From the NCBI GenBank assembly GCA_025359585.1, contig JANYFX010000691.1:1-9989 (forward strand): a stretch of DNA of 9,989 nt, in the 5' to 3' direction. The notes below the pieces were generated by a model that was not told where the DNA came from, searched no databases, and saw only the letters and a list, made by a program, of their open reading frames with translations. This document shows positions 1 through 5,426 of this stretch, piece by piece (position 1 is the stretch's first letter; each line of letters opens with the position of its first letter). The DNA is from Rhizobacter sp. Its GTDB lineage: Bacteria > Pseudomonadota > Gammaproteobacteria > Burkholderiales > Burkholderiaceae_C. A program made the translations under genes and the position numbers.

Positions 1-723
1 CGCGCTCGGCCGGGCAAGTGCGAAGCCACCGAGCAGGGCGAAGGCGATCGTGATGACCGAGCTGTGCTCCGGGCCCGAGGCCGGGTCGCCAGCGACGAAA
101 TGGTTGTTGAAGAAGATCAGCACCGCATACACACAGGCATAAGCGCAGATCGCCCGAAACAGGTCTCGCTCGGCGCGGTGGTTGGCGGCCGCCCAGCGCA
201 CCAGCGAGGCCAGCGCGAGGTAGCTGTTCTGCGCGTCCTGCAACCAGATCATCGCCTGCACGCCGGCGTCGTCGGGCGCGCCGCGCGCGGTCAGGGTGGC
301 CCAGGTGAAGAGGAAAAAAGCGCAGCCGAGTGCAGAGGCCATCACTGCATCGGCCAGGCGCACCAGCAGCCGGCTCGACGTGCGCCATTCACCGGCCAGC
401 ACGAAGGCGATCGGCACGCCCGCCAGGTTGAACGCCAGCGTGCTGCCACGGTACATCTCGTTGCTGTGGCCCGCGACCCACTCCTGCCACAGGTTGCCGA
501 AGGCGCCGAGCGCCCAGATCACGAGCGAGGCCGCCAGCGCGTACCAGCCGGCGCGTGCGGCCGAAACGTCGACGCGACCGCGCAGTGCCACGGCGACCGC
601 CGCGAGCAAGGGCGCCGCGACCATCGCGATGTAGGCGGCGGGGCTCGAGATCGCTGGCGGCAACGTCAGAAGCACGCCCTGGATCAGCAACAAGAGAACG
701 GGGAACATGAGCGGCAGCGGCAT
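1..723 (-). CDS. Polytopic membrane protein, N-terminal part (C-terminus beyond left edge)
   Basis: An open minus-strand frame of 241 codons has no stop before the left edge, so the C-terminal part is missing. The visible part is mostly membrane: hydrophobic segments lie at about residues 5-22, 31-47, 60-78, 96-111, 122-144, 188-207 and 222-238, with short charged loops between (for example RGRVDVSAARAG and GEWRTSSR). Seven N-terminal helices with no obvious catalytic motif resemble the sensor module of some membrane-bound GGDEF diguanylate cyclases or histidine kinases. That is a guess from topology only, because no signalling domain is visible. The start is uncertain. I chose ATG at 723, but the frame is open further upstream, with an in-frame TTG at 753 preceded by AAGG and an ATG at 792. 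It begins about 85 bp after the dehydratase stop and could be the last gene of that operon or an independent gene. Confidence 0.6.
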   Translation of the reverse strand, partial: MPLPLMFPVLLLLIQGVLLTLPPAISSPAAYIAMVAAPLLAAVAVALRGRVDVSAARAGWYALAASLVIWALGAFGNLWQEWVAGHSNEMYRGSTLAFNLAGVPIAFVLAGEWRTSSRLLVRLADAVMASALGCAFFLFTWATLTARGAPDDAGVQAMIWLQDAQNSYLALASLVRWAAANHRAERDLFRAICAYACVYAVLIFFNNHFVAGDPASGPEHSSVITIAFALLGGFALARPSA

Positions 724-808
724 GGTTGCGGCGGGCTCATTCCACCAGGTCAAGGAGCAGCCTTGTGCGAGGCGCGCGGCCCCGCATGACATTGGCCCGC
801 TTAAGCCC

Positions 809-1975
809 TTATTCGCCGGGCCGGGCGGGCGCGCCGATCTCGGCCATCTCACGCGTCCAGGCCCGCGCCTGCGCGCTCAGGCTCACGCCCAGGCCAGGCC
901 GCGTCGGCACGAGCATGCGGCCCTTGCCGATCTCGAGCCGCTCATTGAACAGCGGCTCCAGCCATTCGAAGTGTTCGACCCAGGGCTCGCGCGGGTAAGC
1001 TGCGGCGAGGTGCACGTGCAGCTCCATCGCGAAGTGTGGCGCCAGCATCAGGCCGGCGTGGTCGGCGAGTGTGGCCACCTTGAGGAAGGGGGTGATGCCA
1101 CCGACCCGCGGCGCGTCGGGCATCAGGTAGTCGGCCGCGCGGTGGCGGATCAGGTCCCCGTGTTCGGCCACGCTGGTCAGCATTTCGCCGGTCGCGATGG
1201 GGGTGTCGAACTGGGCCGCCAGCGCGGCATGGCCTTCGTGGTCGTAGGCGTCGAGCGGCTCCTCGATCCACACGAGGTTGAACTGCTCGAAGATGCGGCA
1301 CATCCGCTGCGCGGTCGGCCGGTCCCATTGCTGGTTGGCGTCGACCATGATCGGCACCGCATCGCCGAGGTGCTTGCGCACCGCCTCGACCCGCTGGATG
1401 TCGAGCGCGCCGTTCGGCTGGCCGACCTTGAGCTTGATGCCCCCGATGCCACGCTCGATCGAGGCCGCAGCGTTCACCATCAGCTGGTCGAGCGGTGTGT
1501 GCAGAAAACCGCCCGAGGTGTTGTAGCAGCGCACCGACTCGCGGTGCGCGCCCAGCAGCTTGGCCAGCGACAGGCCGGCGCGTTTGGCTTTCAGGTCCCA
1601 CAGCGCCACGTCGAAGGCACCGATGGCCTGCGTGGCCATGCCGCTGCGCCCGACCGATGCGCCGGCCCAGCAGAGCTTGTCCCAGAGCCGGGCGATGTCG
1701 CTCGGGTCTTCGCCGATCAGCGCCGGGGCGATCTCTTTGGCGTGCGCGAACTGGCCCGGCCCGCCGGCCCGTTTGGCGTAGCTGAAGCCCAGGCCTTCGT
1801 GGCCACTTTCGGTCTGCACTTCGGCGAACAGCATCGCGATCTCGGTCATCGGCTTCTGGCGGCCGGTCAGCACCTTGGCGTCGCTGATCGGCGTGGCCAG
1901 CGGCAGGGAGCACGAGGACACGCGGATCGAAGCGATGCGGTCGGCGACGGCAGCCGATCGGGCGGGCGCGGTCAT
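809..1975 (-). CDS. L-talarate/galactarate dehydratase, enolase superfamily (TalrD/GalrD type)
   Basis: This 388-residue protein belongs to the mandelate racemase branch of the enolase superfamily. It is predicted to dehydrate galactarate and/or L-talarate to 5-keto-4-deoxy-glucarate in the cytoplasm. The N-terminal capping domain (about 15-145) carries LPLATPISDAKVLTGRQKP, which as I recall closely matches the characterised Polaromonas and Salmonella L-talarate/galactarate dehydratases. The barrel shows the KxK pair at K181/K183 (IKLKVGQP), Mg2+ ligands D212 (VDANQQW), E238 (WIEEPLDAYD) and E264 (ATGEML), D287, and general acid/base H314 (LAPHFAMELH), so the active site looks intact. The start is ATG at 1975: its first bases overlap the thioesterase stop in an ATGA arrangement and no Shine-Dalgarno sequence precedes it, which suggests translational coupling. 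The frame is open upstream, but that extension lies inside the thioesterase gene. Talarate versus galactarate preference cannot be read from sequence; glucarate dehydratase is less likely. Confidence 0.9.
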   Translation of the reverse strand: MTAPARSAAVADRIASIRVSSCSLPLATPISDAKVLTGRQKPMTEIAMLFAEVQTESGHEGLGFSYAKRAGGPGQFAHAKEIAPALIGEDPSDIARLWDKLCWAGASVGRSGMATQAIGAFDVALWDLKAKRAGLSLAKLLGAHRESVRCYNTSGGFLHTPLDQLMVNAAASIERGIGGIKLKVGQPNGALDIQRVEAVRKHLGDAVPIMVDANQQWDRPTAQRMCRIFEQFNLVWIEEPLDAYDHEGHAALAAQFDTPIATGEMLTSVAEHGDLIRHRAADYLMPDAPRVGGITPFLKVATLADHAGLMLAPHFAMELHVHLAAAYPREPWVEHFEWLEPLFNERLEIGKGRMLVPTRPGLGVSLSAQARAWTREMAEIGAPARPGE

Positions 1976-2472
1976 GGGTTTGGCTGCGGCGCCGGTGCTG
2001 CGCGCAAGGCCTTGAAGCGCTTGTCGAATTCCTGCCGCAGCTGCTTGCGCACTTCGGCGGCGGCGTGGCGGCGGCGCTCGTCGGCTGTGCTCGGCACGAG
2101 CGGCGGCACGGCCACCGGCTTGCGCGCGTCGTCGACCGCCACCATCGTGAAGAAACAACTGTTGGCGTGGCGCAGCGTGCGGCTGCGGATGTTCTCGGCC
2201 AGCACCTTGATGCCGATCTCCATCGACGAGGTGCCGGTGTGGTTCACCGCCGCGCGGAACGTGACCAGCTCGCCGACGTGGATCGGCTCGCGAAACACCA
2301 CCTGGTCGACCGACAACGTGACCACGTAGCGCCCGGCGTAACGGCTCGCACAGGCGTAGGCCACCTGGTCGAGGTATTTGAGGATCGTGCCGCCGTGCAC
2401 GTTGCCGGCGAAGTTGGCCATGTCCGGCGTCATCAACACCGTCATCGTGAGCTGGTGCGGGGACAGGTCCAT
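1972..2472 (-). CDS. Hotdog-fold acyl-CoA thioesterase (YciA/ACOT-like)
   Basis: This 166-residue protein is a single-hotdog thioesterase expected to hydrolyse acyl-CoA to free acid and CoA in the cytosol. The family signature is clear: N20 and H26 in NFAGNVHGGTILKYLD, with the conserved HGG and acidic D35 at the start of the long hotdog helix, then TLSVDQVVFREPIHVGE (about 52-68) and HTGTSSMEIGIKV (about 78-90). A basic, proline-ended tail (about 130-166, rich in R, K, A and P) makes it somewhat longer than YciA (about 132 residues). The start is ATG at 2472, where the family's MDLSPHQL-like N-terminus begins; a weak GGGA lies 7 bases upstream. It lies 29 bp after garR and its TGA overlaps the dehydratase ATG. 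Its acyl-CoA substrate is unknown and no step in hexarate breakdown obviously needs it. Confidence 0.87.
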   Translation of the reverse strand: MDLSPHQLTMTVLMTPDMANFAGNVHGGTILKYLDQVAYACASRYAGRYVVTLSVDQVVFREPIHVGELVTFRAAVNHTGTSSMEIGIKVLAENIRSRTLRHANSCFFTMVAVDDARKPVAVPPLVPSTADERRRHAAAEVRKQLRQEFDKRFKALRAAPAPQPNP

Positions 2473-2501
2473 CGGCGTTCCCGAAAAAAGCGTCGCGTGT
2501 T

Positions 2502-3401
2502 TCAGGCCTTGGCCACTTCGTGCCCTGCCATCAGCTCCAGCGCCCGGACCAGCGCCGAGTGGTCGGCCTCGGCCAGCCCGTTGGCAGCGCACACCTGCAT
2601 CAGCTGCGCGGCGCTCGCGGTCTGCGGCAGCGCCACGCCGAGCTCGCGGGCGCCCTGCAATGCGAGGCCCAGATCCTTCTGGTGCAGCCGGATGCGAAAG
2701 CCCGGCGCGAACGTGCGCTTGATCATGCGTTCGCCATGCACTTCGAGAATGCGGCTGGCCGCGAAGCCGCCCATCAGCGCCTGGCGCACCTTGGCCGGGT
2801 CGGCGCCGGCCTTGCTCGCGAACAGCAGGGCTTCGCCGACGGCAGCGATGTTGAGCGCCACGATGATCTGGTTCGCGACCTTGGTCGTCTGGCCGTCGCC
2901 GTTGCCACCGACGAGGGTGATGTTCTTGCCCATCTTCTCGAGCAGCGGGCGCACTTTTTCGAAAACCGCTTCGTCACCGCCACACATGATGGTGAGCGAA
3001 GCCGCCTTGGCGCCGACCTCGCCGCCCGAGACCGGCGCGTCGATGTAGTCGGCGCCGAGCGCGTTGATCTTCAGCGCGAAGGCCTTGGTCGCCATCGGCG
3101 AGATCGAGCTCATGTCGACGACGATCTTGCGTGCGTTGCCGCCCGCTGCCGGCAGGCCGGCTGCGATGCCGTGTTCGCCGAACAGCACCGCTTCCACGTC
3201 GGGCGTGTCGGGCACCATCGTGAAGATCACGTCGGCCTGGCGCGCCACTTCTGCGGCGCTGGCGCAGACCACGGCAGCCGAGGCCTTGACGCTCTCGGGC
3301 ACCTTGCCGCGCGTGTTGACGAACAAGGTGTTGCCGGCGTCCTGCAGGTGCAACGCCATCGGCGCGCCCATGATGCCCAGGCCGATGAATCCGATCTTCA
3401 T
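2502..3401 (-). CDS. garR: 2-hydroxy-3-oxopropionate (tartronate semialdehyde) reductase, GarR/GlxR-like
   Basis: This 299-residue NAD(P)H-dependent enzyme of the beta-hydroxyacid dehydrogenase family is predicted to reduce tartronate semialdehyde to D-glycerate. The Rossmann dinucleotide motif opens the protein (GFIGLGIMGAPM, residues 4-15). The substrate-binding block DAPVSGGEVGAKAASL is at 121-136, the catalytic lysine K174 sits in TTKVANQIIVALNIAA, and the conserved K242 lies in the HQKDL segment. The stretch KVANQIIVALNIAA...EAL and the GFRIRLHQKDL region resemble E. coli GarR/GlxR more than valine-pathway 3-hydroxyisobutyrate dehydrogenase, though the latter remains an alternative. The ATG at 3401 has an AAGGA ribosome site 7 bases upstream. 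It lies 37 bp after the binding-protein gene and 29 bp before the thioesterase, so it is probably in the same transcript. In the garD/garL/garR route it acts after the aldolase, which is not in this window. Confidence 0.85.
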   Translation of the reverse strand: MKIGFIGLGIMGAPMALHLQDAGNTLFVNTRGKVPESVKASAAVVCASAAEVARQADVIFTMVPDTPDVEAVLFGEHGIAAGLPAAGGNARKIVVDMSSISPMATKAFALKINALGADYIDAPVSGGEVGAKAASLTIMCGGDEAVFEKVRPLLEKMGKNITLVGGNGDGQTTKVANQIIVALNIAAVGEALLFASKAGADPAKVRQALMGGFAASRILEVHGERMIKRTFAPGFRIRLHQKDLGLALQGARELGVALPQTASAAQLMQVCAANGLAEADHSALVRALELMAGHEVAKA

Positions 3402-3438
3402 GAAAAGTCCTTGGTGTGAATCAGCGCGTACTCGAGCC

Positions 3439-4401
3439 TCAGTCGGCCGTGATCTTGCCGGTCTCGATGACCTTCTTCCAGCGTGCGAACTCGGTCGCCT
3501 GGAAAGCAGTGAACTGCTCCGGTGTGTTGCCCACGATCTCGAAGCCGAGTTCGAGCAGCTTGGGCTTGACCTGCGGATCGTTCAGCGCGGCCACCAGCGC
3601 GCCGTGGAGCTTGGCCTTGATGTCGGCAGGCAAGCCCTTGGGCGCCGCGAAGGCTTGCCACGAATAGACCGTCACGCCCTGGATGCCGCTCTCTTCCATC
3701 GTCGGCACCTCGGGCAGCAGCGGCGAGCGCTTGGAACTGGTGATGGCCAGCGCCCGCAGCTTGCCGGCCTTGATGTTGGTGATGCCGGTGTTGATGTTCA
3801 TGAACGTGGCATCGACCTGCCCGCCGAGCAGGTCGGACATCGCCGGCGCGCCGCCCTTGTAGGGAATGTGCAGCCCGGTCGTGCCGGTCTGTTGCCAGAA
3901 CAGTTCGGCCGTGAGGTGGTCGCTGGAGCCGTTGCCGGCCGAGGCGAAACTCATCTTGCCGGGGTTGGCCTTGTGGTACGCGATCACGTCGGCCAGCGAC
4001 TTGTGCGGCGAGTTCGCCGGCACCGTCAGGATGTTGGGCGCCTGCACGGCGACGGTGATGTAGTCGAAGTCTTTCAGCGCGTCGTAGCCGGCGTTCTTGA
4101 TCAGGTGCGGCCCGATCACGAACGGCCCGAGCGACGAGACGAAGATCGTGTAGCCGTCGGGCGCCGCGCGCTTGGCCGCCGCGGCACCCACGGTGCCGCC
4201 GGCACCGGCCTTGTTGTCGATGATGAAGGTTCCGCCGAACTTCTCCTGCAGCTTCGGCCCGAGCGTGCGCGCGATCATGTCGGTCGAGCCGCCGGGCGGG
4301 AAAGGCACGAGCAAGGTGACCGGCTTCGATGGCCAGGCCTGCGCCTGAACGCCGGCTGCGGCCGCCAGCCCGATGACCAAGGTGCTCAGCAGTCTCTTCA
4401 T
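3439..4401 (-). CDS. Bug/TctC-family periplasmic solute-binding protein
   Basis: This 320-residue tripartite tricarboxylate transporter receptor (Bug family) is predicted to be exported and to bind a small carboxylate in the periplasm. It has a textbook Sec signal peptide: MKR, a hydrophobic core LLSTLVIGLAAAAG, then VQAQA with cleavage likely near residue 20-22. The mature protein begins WPSKPVTLLVPFPPGGSTD, the hallmark Bug N-terminus, followed by NKAGAGGTVGAAAAKRAAPDGYT (63-85), IPYKGGAPAMSDLLGGQVDATF (179-200) and the C-terminal LLPEVPTMEESG block. AGGAGA stands 8 bases before the ATG. No TctA or TctB membrane partner is encoded here, as is usual for the many orphan Bug proteins of Burkholderiales. 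Being the first gene of an operon with hexarate enzymes, it probably binds galactarate, talarate or a related aldarate. That is inferred from context only, since Bug ligands cannot be read from sequence. Confidence 0.9.
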   Translation of the reverse strand: MKRLLSTLVIGLAAAAGVQAQAWPSKPVTLLVPFPPGGSTDMIARTLGPKLQEKFGGTFIIDNKAGAGGTVGAAAAKRAAPDGYTIFVSSLGPFVIGPHLIKNAGYDALKDFDYITVAVQAPNILTVPANSPHKSLADVIAYHKANPGKMSFASAGNGSSDHLTAELFWQQTGTTGLHIPYKGGAPAMSDLLGGQVDATFMNINTGITNIKAGKLRALAITSSKRSPLLPEVPTMEESGIQGVTVYSWQAFAAPKGLPADIKAKLHGALVAALNDPQVKPKLLELGFEIVGNTPEQFTAFQATEFARWKKVIETGKITAD

Positions 4402-4448
4402 GGCGTTTGTCTCCTGGGGTGGCGCCCATTCGGGCTCTAATGTCAGGC

Positions 4449-4477
4449 ATTGTTTGTTGACGGTCCATAGATGTCAA
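4449..4477 (-). promoter_or_regulatory. Putative sigma70 promoter of the leftward operon
   Basis: On the minus strand a perfect -35 TTGACA (plus-strand 4472-4477) is followed by a 17-bp spacer and AACAAT (4449-4454, four of six matches to TATAAT). Transcription would start near 4442 and give a leader of about 40 nt before the Bug-protein ATG at 4401. The -35 sits inside a block shared with the garD promoter. The -10 is weak, so activation or a different -10 is possible. Confidence 0.5.
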
Positions 4478-4485
4478 GCAACTTC
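4468..4485 (-). promoter_or_regulatory. Operator-like block shared with the garD promoter
   Basis: Read on the minus strand this is GAAGTTGCTTGACATCTA. The garD upstream region (5348-5365, plus strand) reads GAATTTGCTTGACAACTT, identical at 15 of 18 positions including an unbroken TTGCTTGACA. In both places the block covers the -35 hexamer. It also forms part of an imperfect dyad, TTGAC/GTCAA arms at 4457-4461 and 4473-4477. A third partial copy, TGCCTGACAT on the minus strand at 4440-4449, lies 31 bp away near the predicted start site. The simplest reading is a binding site for the adjacent GntR-family regulator. Confidence 0.5.
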
Positions 4486-4501
4486 AGGGTAAAACCCCAT
4501 A

Positions 4502-4534
4502 TCTGCCAGACATGAAAGTGCCCAAGCTGGCAGA
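4502..4534. repeat. 8-bp inverted repeat in the divergent intergenic region
   Basis: Perfect inverted arms TCTGCCAG (4502-4509) and CTGGCAGA (4527-4534) are separated by 17 bp. They lie between the divergently transcribed Bug-protein and gntR genes, about 75 bp before the gntR start. They could be an operator with half-sites about 25 bp apart (centre to centre), or a stem in the gntR leader RNA. The remainder of 4402-4607 shows no coding frame I would defend, and no strong rightward promoter for gntR could be assigned. Confidence 0.4.
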
Positions 4535-4607
4535 ATCAAGCGCTGGTCTCGACGAAGAAATTCAAGTCGGCGGGCGCTGAGCCCCGCACGCCGAAACACC
4601 CACACCG

Positions 4608-5327
4608 ATGAACGAACCCCTTCTGCAGACCGACGGCGCCGGGTCGCTTCCCGACCGCATTTACGCCCGCGTGGTCGAAGCGATTCTGCGCGGCGAAATC
4701 GCGCCCTCGGGCAAGCTGCCGACCGAAGGCGCGCTCGCCGCCGGCTTCGGCGTGTCGCGGCCCACGGTGCGCGAAGCGCTGTCGCGCTTGCGCTCCGACG
4801 GCGTCATCGACTCGCGGCGCGGATCGGGCAGTTATGTCATTCGCGCGCCGGGCGCGCCGGCGGCGATGGCAGCAACGCCGATCAAGAGCCTGGCCGACAT
4901 CGAACGTTATTACGCTTTCCGCAGCTGCGTCGAGGCCGGCGCAGCAGCCGGGGCGGCCGAGTTTCACGACGCTTCCGACCTCGAAGCGCTGCACGCCGCC
5001 TTCGAAGCACTGAATGCCTCGATGGAAAGCGGCGCGCCCGGCGTCGACGAAGACGTGCAGTTTCACCTGGCCATCGCACGCGCTTCGCACAACCCGTTTT
5101 TCGTCTCGGTGATCGAGACCAGCGTCGCGCCGATCCGCCAGTTCATGGAGTTGGCGCGCAACGTGACCGACAAAAAGAGCCCGGTGCGCGTGCGCACGAC
5201 GCAGGCCGAACACCGCACGATCGTCGACGCCATCGTGCGGCGCTCGCCCGGTGAAGCAGCCGAGGCGATCCGCACCCATGTGCTGAACGCGAGGCGGCGC
5301 ATTTTCGAGAGCACGCCGCTGCCTTGA
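4608..5327 (+). CDS. GntR-family transcriptional regulator, FadR subfamily with FCD domain
   Basis: This 239-residue DNA-binding regulator probably controls the hexarate genes on both sides. The N-terminal winged helix-turn-helix (about 13-79) contains the GntR signature KLPTEGALAAGFGVSRPTVR followed by EALSRLRSDGVI and wing RRGSGSYV. The all-helical FCD ligand-binding domain (about 95-232) retains a full set of probable metal-binding residues: D149 and H153 (DVQFHLAIARASHNPF), H202 (EHRTIVDAI) and H224 (RTHVLNARRR). FCD regulators typically bind small carboxylates and release DNA on binding; here the ligand is inferred to be galactarate or an intermediate. An in-frame TGA lies a few codons upstream and no other start codon intervenes, which fixes the ATG at 4608. 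There is no recognisable Shine-Dalgarno sequence, so translation may be weak. garD follows 99 bp downstream with its own promoter. Confidence 0.9.
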   Translation: MNEPLLQTDGAGSLPDRIYARVVEAILRGEIAPSGKLPTEGALAAGFGVSRPTVREALSRLRSDGVIDSRRGSGSYVIRAPGAPAAMAATPIKSLADIERYYAFRSCVEAGAAAGAAEFHDASDLEALHAAFEALNASMESGAPGVDEDVQFHLAIARASHNPFFVSVIETSVAPIRQFMELARNVTDKKSPVRVRTTQAEHRTIVDAIVRRSPGEAAEAIRTHVLNARRRIFESTPLP

Positions 5328-5355
5328 GCGCGCTTCAGGCCGCCCGGGAATTTGC

Positions 5356-5383
5356 TTGACAACTTTTTAAGTTGTCAGATAAT
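5356..5383 (+). promoter_or_regulatory. Sigma70 promoter of garD
   Basis: A consensus -35 TTGACA (5356-5361) and a near-consensus -10 GATAAT (5378-5383, five of six) are separated by 16 bp in an AT-rich patch that stands out from the GC-rich surroundings. The start site would fall near 5390, leaving a leader of about 35 nt before the garD ATG at 5427. The near-consensus core suggests a strong promoter that is kept off by a repressor. Confidence 0.75.
5357..5377. promoter_or_regulatory. Perfect palindromic operator overlapping the garD -35 and spacer
   Basis: Arms TGACAACTT (5357-5365) and AAGTTGTCA (5369-5377) are exact reverse complements around a TTT centre, giving a 21-bp dyad. It covers most of the -35 hexamer and all of the spacer and ends directly at the -10, a position where a bound dimer would block RNA polymerase. 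The left arm lies within the block shared with the leftward promoter (4468-4485). The dimeric GntR regulator encoded immediately upstream is the likely ligand. This is inference; the core does not exactly match the classical FadR-type GT-N3-AC pattern. Confidence 0.65.
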
Positions 5384-5426
5384 TTCTGTCACCCGGCAGC
5401 CTTGCCACGATCCGAGGGAGCCCCCG

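Noticed and set aside
1976..2158. N-terminal extension of the dehydratase to an upstream start
   Set aside because: The extra residues are arginine/alanine-rich, overlap the coding C-terminus of the thioesterase and are not part of the enolase-superfamily fold. The ATGA overlap at 1972-1975 gives a better start.
707..2329. A 540-codon plus-strand open frame antisense to the enolase-superfamily dehydratase and thioesterase
   Set aside because: Composition is typical of an antisense shadow (R/H/D/G-rich, no domain), and both opposite-strand genes have intact active-site motifs.
2483..2488. A run of six T on the minus strand between garR and the thioesterase, considered as an intrinsic terminator
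   Set aside because: No stable GC stem immediately precedes it, and the 29-bp gap plus gene order favour a continuous transcript.
4536..5279. A 247-codon minus-strand frame opposite the GntR regulator
   Set aside because: No recognisable family and shadow-like composition. The plus-strand frame encodes a complete winged-helix plus FCD protein.
5352..5426. Start of garD at an upstream TTG
   Set aside because: It would place the palindromic operator and the -10 inside the coding sequence. ATG at 5427 has a strong ribosome site and matches the family's N-terminus.
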